NCBI GenBank assembly: GCA_002724635.1
Contig: PBPM01000012.1
Span: 1 to 37,669, forward strand
DNA length: 37,669 nucleotides
Direction of reading: 5' to 3'
Origin: Rhodospirillaceae bacterium
GTDB taxonomy: Bacteria; Pseudomonadota; Alphaproteobacteria; UBA6615
This document shows, piece after piece, positions 1 through 8,921 of the stretch. The translations under genes and the position numbers were made by a program. The notes beneath the pieces were generated by a model. The model saw nothing but the letters and a program-made list of their open reading frames with translations, did not search any database and was not told where the DNA came from. The stretch's first letter is position 1. Each line of letters starts with the position of its first letter.

Positions 1-1
1 C

Positions 2-901
2 TCGATTTTGAAAAATTCGTCGCTGGATATACCGGATTCCCTACAGCGGGCCATCGACCGGGCGGCCCCGATGCTGCGTTTCTATCGCCACGGTGATGGC
101 GGGTTTGCCCTGTTTAACGGCGCTAACGAAGGTAAAGCCTGGCTGATCGACGTTGTTCTGACCAAAGCCGAGGCGCGCGGCAAGCCGTTGGCCTCTGCTG
201 TTCATACGGGTTTTGAGCGGATCGCCGCCAACCGCACGCTTCTCATTTCCGACACCGGCACGCCGTCGCGGACCGCGAGAGGAACCCACGCTGGATCGCT
301 GAGCTTCGAAATCAGCGTCGGCAAGCAGCGGATGATAGTAAACTGCGGTGCCTATACGGGCAGGGACGAAACCTGGCGCCTGGCCCAGCGGGCAACCGCC
401 GCCCATTCGACCCTGGTGGCTGAAGACCGGAATTCAACCGAAATCCGCCCCGACGGCACCATGGGCAAGATGGTTGCGGATGTCTGGTGCGAACGTGTGG
501 AAGCCGACGGCAACACTTGGTTGGATGTCCGCCAGGACGGCTATACTCAGTCCCTAGGCATTCTGCACCGCCGGCGTATCTATCTGAATGCCTCCGGCAC
601 GGATGTGCGGGGCGAGGACACTCTGGAAGGCGAAGGAGATCATAAATTCGCAATCCGCTTTCATCTGCACCCGTCGGTGAAGGCTTCGCTGGTGAAAGAC
701 GGCGCGTCGGTTCTGTTGCGGTTGCCAGACAAATCGGGTTGGCGCATGCGCTGTTCCGGCGGCGTCGCCAGTCTGCAGGAAAGCGTCTATCTAGGTGACG
801 GACAGGAAGCCCGGCGAACAGAACAGATCGTCATTTCAGGGGCATCTATGCAGGGCAGTGCGCAAGTGAAATGGGCCCTAAGCCGGCTGACGGACAAGTA
901 A
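2..901 (+). CDS. Heparinase II/III-like protein, C-terminal part (5' end outside window)
   Basis: The frame is open from the first bases, so the TTG at base 8 is probably internal and the N-terminal alpha/alpha toroid lies outside the window. The visible part, about 297 residues, resembles the beta-sandwich domain of heparinase II/III family proteins. Counting from base 8, it has HAGSLSFE (94-101), NCGAY (112-116) and AAHSTL (131-136), the usual conserved strip of that domain. Family members are periplasmic or secreted lyases of acidic polysaccharides; many copies in export loci have no proven activity. It probably trims or processes the locus polymer. It runs tail to tail with the dehydrogenase that ends at 911. 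Family is fairly sure; substrate is unknown. Confidence 0.8.
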   Translation, partial: SILKNSSLDIPDSLQRAIDRAAPMLRFYRHGDGGFALFNGANEGKAWLIDVVLTKAEARGKPLASAVHTGFERIAANRTLLISDTGTPSRTARGTHAGSLSFEISVGKQRMIVNCGAYTGRDETWRLAQRATAAHSTLVAEDRNSTEIRPDGTMGKMVADVWCERVEADGNTWLDVRQDGYTQSLGILHRRRIYLNASGTDVRGEDTLEGEGDHKFAIRFHLHPSVKASLVKDGASVLLRLPDKSGWRMRCSGGVASLQESVYLGDGQEARRTEQIVISGASMQGSAQVKWALSRLTDK

Positions 902-910
902 AAGCTTCTA

Positions 911-2194
911 CTAAAGCTGCCAGCGCCGGTAATTGACGGGGAGGTCGCACCCCCGCCACATGCCCTTCACATCCGCGATCACGCCGTTGTCGTCCAGAAG
1001 ACGGGCAAATTCGTCTGCCCCAAAATTCGCATACACATCGTGGGCCACCGCCCCGACAACGCATTGATAGTCGGACGCATCATCCAGCGACGCCAGCAGA
1101 TCGACATCGTATTCGTGGCGGGCTTCTTCCGCGTCCGCAAAGGCATCGTGGACCTCGACCTGAAATCCGCGCCCCTGCAGGGCTGTGATGATGTCAATGA
1201 CCCGTGAATTGCGAAGATCGGGGACGTTTTCCTTGAAGGTCAGACCCAGGACCAGAACGCGGGCGCCCGCGCCGCGGCCCTGCTGGGCCAGTTCGGAGGC
1301 GATGCATTCAGCGACATAGGGCCCCATGGCATCGTTGATGCGCCGGCCGGCAAGAACGATTTCTGGATGATGCCCGACGGCGACAGCCGCGTGGGCAAGA
1401 TAAAACGGATCGACCCCGATGCAGTGTCCTCCGACCAAGCCGGGCCGGAAATTCAGGAAATTCCATTTCGTGCCGGCGGCTTCTAGCACGTCGTGAATTG
1501 AAATGCCCATCTTGTGAAAGATGGTCGCTACCTCATTCACGAAGGCGATGTTGATATCGCGCTGGGCGTTTTCGATGACCTTGGCTGCTTCGGCGGTCTT
1601 GATATCCGCCGCCCGGAACACGCCGCCGGAAGTGACCGCGCTGTACATTTCGCACAATAGATCGGCGACATCCGGCGTCTGGCCAGCGACGACCTTGGTT
1701 ATCCGGTCCACGGTGTGTTCCCGGTCGCCGGGATTGATGCGTTCGGGTGAATACCCTAGGAAAAAATCTTTGCCGCAAGTCAGGCCGGATGCCTGTTCCA
1801 GGATCGGGCCGCAGACGTCTTCGGTGATACCGGGATACACCGTGCTCTCATAGACGACGATAGCCTCCTTTTGCAGGATCTCGCCCACCATCTTGCTGGC
1901 GCCGCGGACGGCGCCGAGATCGGGCTGGTTGTTGGCGGCAACGGGCGTAGGCACGGTGACGATATAAATACTGGCGCCCGAGATATCCGACGTATCCGCC
2001 GAATAGGTCAGCGTGCTGTCGCGCAGTTTTTCGGGTTCCACCTCGCGCGTGCGGTCCACGCCGGCAAGCAATTCATCAACACGGCCCGCATCTATATCGA
2101 ACCCGATTACATCGTAGCTTCGGGCCAGGGCCACGGCGAGCGGCAAGCCGACATAACCCAACCCGACGACCACTATTTTACTATCTTTATCCAT
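911..2194 (-). CDS. UDP-N-acetylhexosamine 6-dehydrogenase (TviB/WbpA-type nucleotide-sugar dehydrogenase)
   Basis: A 427-residue NAD-dependent dehydrogenase that oxidises C6 of a UDP-hexose, most likely UDP-GlcNAc or UDP-GalNAc, to the uronic acid. The N-terminal NAD fold carries GLGYVG (11-16). The middle domain has STVYPG (117-122), GYSPERINPGD (147-157) and Lys205. The catalytic cysteine is Cys258 in GGHCIGVDP. The SPERINPGD motif is typical of the TviB/WbpA/WbpO/CapL branch rather than UDP-glucose dehydrogenase. Length is normal. It is transcribed away from the glycosyltransferase at 2375 and has its own putative promoter. An AsnB-like amidotransferase is encoded at 8922, so an amidated HexNAc uronic acid is a plausible end product (inference). 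Confidence 0.9.
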   Translation of the reverse strand: MDKDSKIVVVGLGYVGLPLAVALARSYDVIGFDIDAGRVDELLAGVDRTREVEPEKLRDSTLTYSADTSDISGASIYIVTVPTPVAANNQPDLGAVRGASKMVGEILQKEAIVVYESTVYPGITEDVCGPILEQASGLTCGKDFFLGYSPERINPGDREHTVDRITKVVAGQTPDVADLLCEMYSAVTSGGVFRAADIKTAEAAKVIENAQRDINIAFVNEVATIFHKMGISIHDVLEAAGTKWNFLNFRPGLVGGHCIGVDPFYLAHAAVAVGHHPEIVLAGRRINDAMGPYVAECIASELAQQGRGAGARVLVLGLTFKENVPDLRNSRVIDIITALQGRGFQVEVHDAFADAEEARHEYDVDLLASLDDASDYQCVVGAVAHDVYANFGADEFARLLDDNGVIADVKGMWRGCDLPVNYRRWQL

Positions 2195-2223
2195 GGGAAC
2201 CCATGGTTTTGCGAAACCACGAC

Positions 2224-2252
2224 CCTCTACTTCGAATGACGGGGGGTGTCAA
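2224..2252 (-). promoter_or_regulatory. Putative sigma70-type promoter for the UDP-HexNAc dehydrogenase
   Basis: On the minus strand a perfect -35 hexamer TTGACA (2252 to 2247) is followed after 17 bp by TAGAGG (2229 to 2224), a 3/6 match to the -10 consensus. Transcription would start about 25 bases before the ATG at 2194. The -10 is weak, so this is only a candidate. Confidence 0.35.
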
Positions 2253-2309
2253 TCTGCGACGCGGCGCCCCGTTCACGTCAAATGCCAGACAACAGGGCCA
2301 AATTAACAA

Positions 2310-2337
2310 TTGACCCCTTCCGAAGTGCATGTACTAG
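2310..2337 (+). promoter_or_regulatory. Weak candidate promoter for the GT2 gene
   Basis: TTGACC (2310-2315) and TACTAG (2332-2337) are 16 bp apart, about 35 bases ahead of the TTG start at 2375. The -35 is 5/6 and the -10 only 3/6. The rest of the 180-bp divergent gap (2195-2374) shows nothing else I can support. Confidence 0.25.
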
Positions 2338-2374
2338 TCCGATGAAGAACCGTTAACCGAACTGGGGGCCATCG

Positions 2375-3355
2375 TTGTCCACCTCATACGCCGTTGTCGT
2401 TCCTGCCTATAACGAAGCGGGCAACCTGACCGAACTGTGCGAAAGGATCGAGAAGACTTTTGCAGAGTTCGGAAACCGCGAAAACTTCGAAATTCTGATC
2501 GTTGACGATGGATCGACGGACGGAACGGCAGATCTTCTACAAACGCTTTCGGCCGATAAACCTCTCGTCCGCTTCATCCGTTTCCGTCGCAACAGCGGCA
2601 AATCGCTCGCCCTGATGGCAGGGTTCCAGCACGTGGACGCCGATATCGTCGTCACACTGGACGGCGACTTGCAGGATCACCCCGAAGAAATACCACTGCT
2701 GGTGGAAAAGCTGAACGAAGGCTTCGATCTTGTCACGGGCTGGCGCCAGGGCCGCCAGGACCAGACGGTCCGAAAGATCGGATCTCGAATTTTCAACGGG
2801 ACGGTCCGGAAGGCGACGGGACTTGCTCTGCATGATCTGAATTGCGGGTTCAAGGCGTTCCGCCGCGAAGTTGTGGCGTCGATTTGCCTTTACGGCGATT
2901 ACCACCGCTATATCCCGGTTCAGGCCCATCTTGACGGCTTTCGTGTGACTGAAGCGCCGGTTTCCAACAGCGCGCGCAAATACGGCGTGTCGAAATACCG
3001 GACATTCCGGTACCAGGGGTTTTTCGACCTCCTGTCGCTGCTGTTTATCCAGAAATACGGTCTACGGCCGCTTCATTTCTTCGGCGTCGTCGCCGGCGCC
3101 ATTATCCTGCCCAGCCTGTTGATGTTGGGATGGTTCGCCTATCAGCAAATCCTCTACTGGACTGGACACGGCGAGCAATACCTGGTGCTGAACCGCCCTT
3201 TATTCGCCGCCAGCCTGACCGCCCTGATGGTCGGCGTGGTAATTATGCTAACCGGCTTCGTTTGCGATTTTATTCTGCATCATCAGATACGCGACCGGAT
3301 TTCCGCTATCATCGGTTCGCGAACAGAAGACCCGCCGTCAAGACGCCGTAACTGA
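2375..3355 (+). CDS. GT2 glycosyltransferase, GtrB/CsbB/ArnC-like (polyprenyl-phosphate sugar synthase)
   Basis: A 326-residue family-2 glycosyltransferase that moves a sugar from an NDP donor to polyprenyl phosphate at the inner membrane face. It opens with the GT-A fold (VVVPAYNE 7-14), has DDGS at 44-47 and the metal-binding DGD at 96-98. Two membrane helices lie near 233-256 and 277-302, followed by a basic tail: the GtrB/CsbB/DPM1 architecture. The start is TTG; it places the first beta strand right at the N-terminus, and no nearer ATG fits. In Bacillus, CsbB supplies a polyprenyl-phosphate sugar to YfhO, and a YfhO-like protein is encoded at 10841-13003. No GtrA-type flippase gene is visible. 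Confidence 0.88.
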   Translation: MSTSYAVVVPAYNEAGNLTELCERIEKTFAEFGNRENFEILIVDDGSTDGTADLLQTLSADKPLVRFIRFRRNSGKSLALMAGFQHVDADIVVTLDGDLQDHPEEIPLLVEKLNEGFDLVTGWRQGRQDQTVRKIGSRIFNGTVRKATGLALHDLNCGFKAFRREVVASICLYGDYHRYIPVQAHLDGFRVTEAPVSNSARKYGVSKYRTFRYQGFFDLLSLLFIQKYGLRPLHFFGVVAGAIILPSLLMLGWFAYQQILYWTGHGEQYLVLNRPLFAASLTALMVGVVIMLTGFVCDFILHHQIRDRISAIIGSRTEDPPSRRRN

Positions 3356-3380
3356 TCGCTAGCAGTTTTTTAGACGCGGA

Positions 3381-4955
3381 CTAGTAACGGGCGCCGGCGC
3401 GGGATGTCTTGAACGAATTCACAATAAAGTACTTGAATCCGGCCCAGAGATACCGTGTCGCCCGCCCAAAGGGCAGGTGCAGGAAGTTCTTCAGCGCGCG
3501 ACCGATCGACCGAGGCCGCCAGTAAAAGCGGCGCATTGCCGTCTGGGCCATGGTCTCCAGTTCCTCACGCGTCCGCCCGTTGGGGATCCACACAGCCGAG
3601 TTTTCAGAAAGCAGGTTGTTCTGGTATTTCCCAGAATCGTCGAAGCGCCCGTATTTCTGGGCATCGACCCATAACTCCGTGCCCGGATAGGGTTCGGTGA
3701 TAGGAAACACGGCGTAATCCAGCCCGCTATCGACGGCGAAATTGATGGTTTTCATCGTCTGTTCAGGCGTTTCAGTCGGCAGGCCCAACATGAAGGACGA
3801 CATCGTCTGGATGCCGAAATCGCGGGCCATCTGGATGCCCTTGTAGTTGGTGTCGACGGTCAAATCCTTCTTGATCAGGCGCAGCAGGTCGTCATCGCCC
3901 GATTCGCCACCATAGGTGATCAGGTAGCAACCGGCCCGTTTCATCAGAGCCAGAATATCGCCATCCACGCAGTTGGTCCGCGTGAAACACATCCACTGGA
4001 TTTTCCAGCCCTTTTCGATAATCGCTTCACACAGATCGACGACCCGTTTTTTGTTCGCCGTGAAAATATCGTCGTAGAACTGAAAACTGTCGTAGCCCTT
4101 CTGTACCAGGTCCGCCAGCTCCTCCACGATTTTTTCGGTGGAGTGATAGCGAAAACTACGTCCGAAGGTCAGCTTAGTCTCGCAGAAGGTGCACTTGAAC
4201 GGGCAGCCGCGTGACGTCAGAAGATGGGCAACGCGCTTTCCCCGGATATGCGCAGGCGGGTAGTATTTTTCCATCTCAAACAGATCGAGGGCCGGAGACG
4301 GGAAAATATCCAGATCGTCGACAAGGCCTTCACGCAAGTTCTTTACGATCTCGCCCGATGCAGACCGGAACCAGATTCCCTTTACCTTGCGCAGCGCATC
4401 TTCATCACCCAGGGCATTCATCACATTGCGGATGATGATCTCGCCCTCGGACAGCACGATCATGTCGATCGAATCGGCATGGAAGGCTTCATCGGGGAAA
4501 ATCGTAACCTGGGGCCCGCCCAGGATGGTGACAATGTCTGGATTGACATCCTTGGCGATCGACGCGACGCGGGCACATCGGCGCATATTAGTGATATAGG
4601 CGGTCATCCCGACAACATCCGGCGCGAAGTCACGGATATCGCCCTCAACCTGGTCGATGGGCCAGTCGTTGACCTCATAGTCGATGATGGCAACGACATG
4701 GCCCTGATCGCGGAGCGCGGAAGCGATATAGGCAAGACCGAGCATCGGCAATTCGCCCGCAGCCGATGAAAGCCGGCCGTAGGATTCCTCTACCGTACCC
4801 GGTGGCACGATCAGAAGAACGCGCTTAGGATCACCCAGGCGCAGCGGAAGCTCGACAAGCGACCGGTCGGGTCTAATCGCCTTTGAAATCTTTTGCTTTT
4901 CGGCTTCCGCCAGTGCCTCGTCGAAATTCAGCGGTGCGGCTGCTTCCGTCTGCAT
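3381..4955 (-). CDS. B12-binding-domain radical SAM protein, substrate unknown
   Basis: About 524 residues. Numbering from the TTG at 4958 (the ATG at 4955 is the likelier start), a cobalamin-binding-like Rossmann domain spans roughly 46-185. It is followed by a radical SAM core with CxxxCxxC at Cys252, Cys256 and Cys259 (RGCPFKCTFC). The usual base-off histidine motif DxHxxG is not evident in the N-terminal domain, so cobalamin may bind base-on or not at all. Family members do methylations, cyclisations or sulfur chemistry on sugars, lipids and cofactors. It lies downstream of the dprE-like trio on the same strand after a 117-bp gap, and tail to tail with the GT2 gene. A related protein is encoded at 35767. 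Substrate cannot be told from sequence. Confidence 0.85.
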   Translation of the reverse strand: MQTEAAAPLNFDEALAEAEKQKISKAIRPDRSLVELPLRLGDPKRVLLIVPPGTVEESYGRLSSAAGELPMLGLAYIASALRDQGHVVAIIDYEVNDWPIDQVEGDIRDFAPDVVGMTAYITNMRRCARVASIAKDVNPDIVTILGGPQVTIFPDEAFHADSIDMIVLSEGEIIIRNVMNALGDEDALRKVKGIWFRSASGEIVKNLREGLVDDLDIFPSPALDLFEMEKYYPPAHIRGKRVAHLLTSRGCPFKCTFCETKLTFGRSFRYHSTEKIVEELADLVQKGYDSFQFYDDIFTANKKRVVDLCEAIIEKGWKIQWMCFTRTNCVDGDILALMKRAGCYLITYGGESGDDDLLRLIKKDLTVDTNYKGIQMARDFGIQTMSSFMLGLPTETPEQTMKTINFAVDSGLDYAVFPITEPYPGTELWVDAQKYGRFDDSGKYQNNLLSENSAVWIPNGRTREELETMAQTAMRRFYWRPRSIGRALKNFLHLPFGRATRYLWAGFKYFIVNSFKTSRAGARY

Positions 4956-5075
4956 CAAAGTAAAAACCCTGTGGTTTTCATGGAGATAGGGCCAATCAAA
5001 GGGATTGATAAATGAATCTCACGAAATTTTCTAGGTAGATTGTTCGGCTGGCTAGCGAATTCGTGGTGATGGCGA

Positions 5076-5807
5076 CTAAATATTGAGCTTGCGGAATATT
5101 ACCCAGGGAAGAAATTTCAGCACGGTCATGATCGCAAACCACCAGGCCGGCATATAAACCATACCTTGATCGCGGCCCAGGTTATTGCAGATTTTCCGGG
5201 CGGCGAGTTGGGGTGGAATCGCGGGAAAAGGCAGGGCTTGGCCAAGCGTCATCCCGGTATCGATATATCCCATGCGATAAAACTGCGTGCGGCAGCTATG
5301 GCGGGCCAGATGATGGCGCAGTGTTTCGAAGTAGAATTCCAGCCCCCGCTTTGCGGACGCATAAACCGAATTATTGCGCCTTCCCCGGGCTGCGGCGACC
5401 GAACCGATCCCGACGATGTTTCCGGCCGGGTTATTTTCAAGGTCGGGCAGGAACGCGTTAATGACCCGTACCGCCGCCGTAAAATTCAGGTTTATCAATT
5501 GCCCGGCCAATGCATCGGGTAACGGTCCAGCGTCCTCCGATGTTGACAGACCGGCGATCAAGAATAAATTGTCGATAGTGCCCAGCGCCCCGACAGCGGC
5601 ATCGCGCACAGCAGCGGGATCGACGCTGAGAAGATCGAAAGCGACAGGCGCGACTTCCACATCGAACCGAAGGGCCAGATCGCGGGCCAACGGATCGAGA
5701 TCCTGCTGGTCGGACGCGATCAAAACCAGCGCGTGGCCCCGCTCCGCCAGCTCTTCCGCCAGCGCACGGCCCAACCCTGCGGATGCTCCGACAACGACAG
5801 ATTTCAT
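5076..5807 (-). CDS. SDR oxidoreductase, DprE2-like (polyprenylphospho-sugar 2-keto reductase)
   Basis: A 243-residue short-chain dehydrogenase with the NAD(P) motif GASAGLG (7-13) and the catalytic set Ser136, Tyr149 and Lys153. The C-terminus is hydrophobic and basic (PAWWFAIMTVLKFLPWVIF), suiting membrane association. In mycobacteria DprE2 reduces the 2-keto intermediate made by DprE1, inverting C2 of decaprenylphosphoryl-ribose to give the arabinose form. The call rests on the SDR signature, the membrane-seeking tail and the 4-bp ATGA overlap with the DprE1-like gene upstream. The SDR family alone would not be specific. The sugar epimerised here may not be ribose; no UbiA-type phosphoribosyltransferase is seen in the window. 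Confidence 0.78.
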   Translation of the reverse strand: MKSVVVGASAGLGRALAEELAERGHALVLIASDQQDLDPLARDLALRFDVEVAPVAFDLLSVDPAAVRDAAVGALGTIDNLFLIAGLSTSEDAGPLPDALAGQLINLNFTAAVRVINAFLPDLENNPAGNIVGIGSVAAARGRRNNSVYASAKRGLEFYFETLRHHLARHSCRTQFYRMGYIDTGMTLGQALPFPAIPPQLAARKICNNLGRDQGMVYMPAWWFAIMTVLKFLPWVIFRKLNI

Positions 5808-7123
5808 AGCAAGAGCCTTTCCGAAAGCGCGGATGAAAACCGGCGCCGGGGATCGTATGTGCGTAATCGCTGCCTAAACAGGTCTATTTCCGGGTACTGG
5901 CGTTCGGCGATTTCAGGCCGCAAACGGGAATCCTTGATGATGTTCGTGATCCCACCATAGCGGCAATTAAGGTCATCGAGATTGTTCAGAAACGCGATGT
6001 TTTGTGGCGAATTCCGCAGTTCGATCGTAAAATTAAAACCGTTTCCGTTGAAGTGAAGAAGCCGCTGATCGCCGCGAACGGCCTTTATCGTTGTCAGCGC
6101 GATAGGCCGGCCATGGCTTTCCTGAAGAGAGAGAAAGTCTTCGACATATGCCTCGACAGCATCGCTCGGAAGTAACAGTTGCAATTCGACGAAACCCGTG
6201 TCGCCGAAGAAATCGAAAAAGAATTCCTTACCGACAGCTGGAAAATTGAACTGGAACAGCGGCACATCGACCGGTTTCGACGCTGGCCGGTTCTGATGCG
6301 CGTATATCCGGTTCACCCAGGGCATGGCCTTATCCGTAAAAACGTTAGGACGCAGCCGTTTCTTGGCCGACGGATCGAGGCGTTTGTAATTCGTCTCCGC
6401 CTTGCCGCCGGAGTCACCTGCCACATAACTCCCGGTGACGACAACTCCGGCACCCCGGTTTCTTCCGAGGCGGGAAAGATCGTTCCAGCAGTAAATCAGG
6501 TCGTGGTCCTGCTTCAGCCGGTCCACTTCGCGAAAAGCTGCCAGAAGGCCGTCCACACGAAAATTCCGTTGCCGGACCGCCGCGCCCGCCAGCTTCGCGA
6601 TGCCGATCCGTACGGTCAGGATGATACCGGTCAAACCATACCCCCCCACGGTCAGATCGAAAATCTCCGCATTTTCGGTGGGAGAAGCCCGGACGACACC
6701 GTGATCGGGGTGATACAGCGTCAGTTCCTGAACAAGGCTGCCGAAGATTCCGTCGGAATACTGGTTTTTGCCGTGGACATTGGCCGCCACGCATCCGCCG
6801 ATGGTGACCTGGGGATGACCTGGCTGGATCGGAATGTGAAATCCCCTGGGCGTCAGAAATTCAAACAGCTTGCCCAGGGACACGCCAGCTTCGACCTCAA
6901 TCCAGCTACGGTCGGGATCGAACGCAAGAATCCGGTCGAAGGCCGCGGTTTCGATACTCACCGCCTTTGGCGAAAAACTTGCCGCGACGTAGGAAACCCC
7001 GGCGCCACGCGCCACGATTCCGTCCCGCTGGACAGTTTCGACAAGACGACGAAACCGGTCCGGCCGGTCGAATTCATATTCACCCGATGTGAAGCGATCC
7101 AGGCTAGTGTATGAGGTCTTCAT
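5804..7123 (-). CDS. FAD-dependent oxidase, DprE1-like (polyprenylphospho-sugar 2-oxidase)
   Basis: A 439-residue VAO/PCMH-type FAD oxidoreductase. The FAD-binding stretch TIGGCVAANVHGKN (107-120) with His117, and the C-terminal IIKDSRL with Lys397, match the DprE1 signature. From memory of the M. tuberculosis enzyme, these correspond to His132 and Lys418. It would oxidise C2 of a lipid-linked pentose or hexose to a ketone for the next SDR to reduce. Thr366 stands where the mycobacterial enzyme has Cys387, the residue attacked by benzothiazinones; the distance to the conserved lysine (31) is the same in both. The gene overlaps both neighbours by 4 bp, so all three are translationally coupled. 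Family assignment is strong; the substrate is inferred. Confidence 0.85.
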   Translation of the reverse strand: MKTSYTSLDRFTSGEYEFDRPDRFRRLVETVQRDGIVARGAGVSYVAASFSPKAVSIETAAFDRILAFDPDRSWIEVEAGVSLGKLFEFLTPRGFHIPIQPGHPQVTIGGCVAANVHGKNQYSDGIFGSLVQELTLYHPDHGVVRASPTENAEIFDLTVGGYGLTGIILTVRIGIAKLAGAAVRQRNFRVDGLLAAFREVDRLKQDHDLIYCWNDLSRLGRNRGAGVVVTGSYVAGDSGGKAETNYKRLDPSAKKRLRPNVFTDKAMPWVNRIYAHQNRPASKPVDVPLFQFNFPAVGKEFFFDFFGDTGFVELQLLLPSDAVEAYVEDFLSLQESHGRPIALTTIKAVRGDQRLLHFNGNGFNFTIELRNSPQNIAFLNNLDDLNCRYGGITNIIKDSRLRPEIAERQYPEIDLFRQRLRTYDPRRRFSSALSERLLL

Positions 7124-8799
7124 TCGGCGGAATCGCCGGTGCCGGGTAAAACCCTTACATAGAATTCAGCCCCACGGTTGCTGACAGAAATGCGTTTGAC
7201 GATACGAACCGCGCTCTCCCGCCAGGTGTCAGCAGGCGGCGTGTACCGTTCCCCGGAAAACGAGAGTTTGAAATTTAGCTCATCGAATCCAATGGCCCCC
7301 TGTTTACTGACGATACGATCGACTATTTCCACCACCGCCCCATCGACGGAAACCTCTCGCGCGAAGAGAAACCTGCTACCTCCTCCGGCGACTGGTGCCG
7401 CGGACTGATTGATCGCAGTCGAGTTTCGCAATCGATACCGGTCAATCGCCCGTCGCAGCAGGCGCGAGGTTACAGGTGTGATACTTCCCAGACGAAGTAT
7501 GAGCCGCGGCAGAAATCCCGGATAAACAAAAGCCGCCTTACTCATCGGCGATTCAAACCCAACACCGGTGTCGGTTCTGACGATCGACCGGTCCGCCTGG
7601 TACCCGGCGCTGCCCCAACTGCTATCGCCTGAAACGATATCGACGCCCAGATCTTCGCAAATCAGCTCTTCTTTCATATAGACTCGCACCGCACCGCCGC
7701 CCGCGACGGAGAAGTAGACATGATGGCCTTCTGAATGGTGCGCTGCAATCGCGGAGCCGTTCCGGACGGTCCAGCCGGCCGGATAAAAATCCGCCAGTGA
7801 ACTGGCGCCCTTTGTGCTATCCGCCGGGTATACAAAGCCGGTGACAACGGGAAGGTAACTCCAGCGAAGCAGCCGCAAATCGTCAGCAAGGAAGGTGGAA
7901 AGCGCTCCCCGCCCGGGGCTGGTCGTTTTCAGTGTCGCGATAATAGCGGCCGCGGTCGGATCGCCTTGCGCCGCGAGCAGGCAAAAACCCAGACGGCTCA
8001 CATAGGGGTTGAGACACAACCCGGCCTCGGGCGACACCGTCACATCGGGATGAATAAACGGCAGCATGAATCCGACCAGCCGTGCCATCGCCGGAACCGG
8101 GCTGTGGTCGCCGGTGACATCGACATAAATCATCACATAGTCCAGTAGAACCGAGCAATACCCCAGGTCCATGCCCCCGACTTCGGGAAACCAGCCTTCG
8201 TCGGTCTGCCGGGCAAGGGTATCCTGAATTTTTTCCTGGGCCGCGTCGCGAAATTCAGTAACGCCCGTGACCTCCCATGCAAGGGCTAGCGCAGCAGCAG
8301 CAGCGGCTTCGTGATTTGCCTTTACCCGGTCATGGCGCGGAGCCAGCCACCGGCCGGCTTTCAACATGGTGTCAGCCAACCGCTGTCGGTCCGGTGAATC
8401 CATTTGTTCGCCGAGATACCGGGACGCCAGCCCGTAGGCGATCATGGTGAATTCCGTCGCCGCGAAACCGCGTTCGCCCTTGTACCATTCGTCCCAGCAG
8501 CCCTCCGGGTATTGTGAGGCTTCCCAGAAACGAAGGGCCGCCGAAAATGACCGGTACAATTCGGAGGCCGCCGGCAGGCCATTCGGTCCGCGCGTATCGT
8601 CGAAACGAGAAAGCGAGAGGAGCCCGACCGCCGCACCGGCTTCCTGAAACCGGGCGTCGGGAAATTCAGATGTCTTATCCCGCCAATAGGCGTAGTGAAA
8701 ACAACCGTGGCTAGGCGAAAGCGCGTCGCGATCCTGCATTTCGACCATTCGCCAGGCCGCGTCACAGACGAAACGCAGTTGATATTCAAAGTCGTTCAT
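7120..8799 (-). CDS. Predicted alpha/alpha-toroid protein, possibly lyase- or hydrolase-like
   Basis: I do not recognise a named family for this 559-residue protein. The first half is a series of amphipathic helices rich in Trp, Tyr and Gly (CWDEWYKGERGFAATEF; GWFPEVGGMDLGY), like the (alpha/alpha) toroids of polysaccharide lyases and unsaturated-glucuronyl hydrolases. The second half is strand-rich (HHVYFSVAGGGAVRVYM) with a histidine pair, as in heparinase II/III beta-sandwich domains. No convincing signal peptide is visible, so it may act in the cytoplasm. It is the first gene of a coupled minus-strand trio, overlapping the DprE1-like gene by 4 bp, which ties it to lipid-linked sugar chemistry. 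Function is open; a degenerate heparinase relative is the best guess. Confidence 0.6.
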   Translation of the reverse strand: MNDFEYQLRFVCDAAWRMVEMQDRDALSPSHGCFHYAYWRDKTSEFPDARFQEAGAAVGLLSLSRFDDTRGPNGLPAASELYRSFSAALRFWEASQYPEGCWDEWYKGERGFAATEFTMIAYGLASRYLGEQMDSPDRQRLADTMLKAGRWLAPRHDRVKANHEAAAAAALALAWEVTGVTEFRDAAQEKIQDTLARQTDEGWFPEVGGMDLGYCSVLLDYVMIYVDVTGDHSPVPAMARLVGFMLPFIHPDVTVSPEAGLCLNPYVSRLGFCLLAAQGDPTAAAIIATLKTTSPGRGALSTFLADDLRLLRWSYLPVVTGFVYPADSTKGASSLADFYPAGWTVRNGSAIAAHHSEGHHVYFSVAGGGAVRVYMKEELICEDLGVDIVSGDSSWGSAGYQADRSIVRTDTGVGFESPMSKAAFVYPGFLPRLILRLGSITPVTSRLLRRAIDRYRLRNSTAINQSAAPVAGGGSRFLFAREVSVDGAVVEIVDRIVSKQGAIGFDELNFKLSFSGERYTPPADTWRESAVRIVKRISVSNRGAEFYVRVLPGTGDSAE

Positions 8800-8921
8800 G
8801 GGAAAAGACTGAGCCTATAGGGAAGCTGTCAGCGATGGAAACTCCGGCCTAATTCGAGGCAAGTCAACCCTTGGCACCCGCTCTCCTCGGCGCAAGCGGC
8901 AGCCCACGAAAAGGAAATTCT

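Noticed and set aside
4963-4978. Inverted repeat AAAACC-CTGT-GGTTTT as a terminator or leader hairpin
   Set aside because: The stem is only 6 bp and AT-rich; it lies just before a gene start on the minus strand and has no clear T-run, so a terminator is not supportable.
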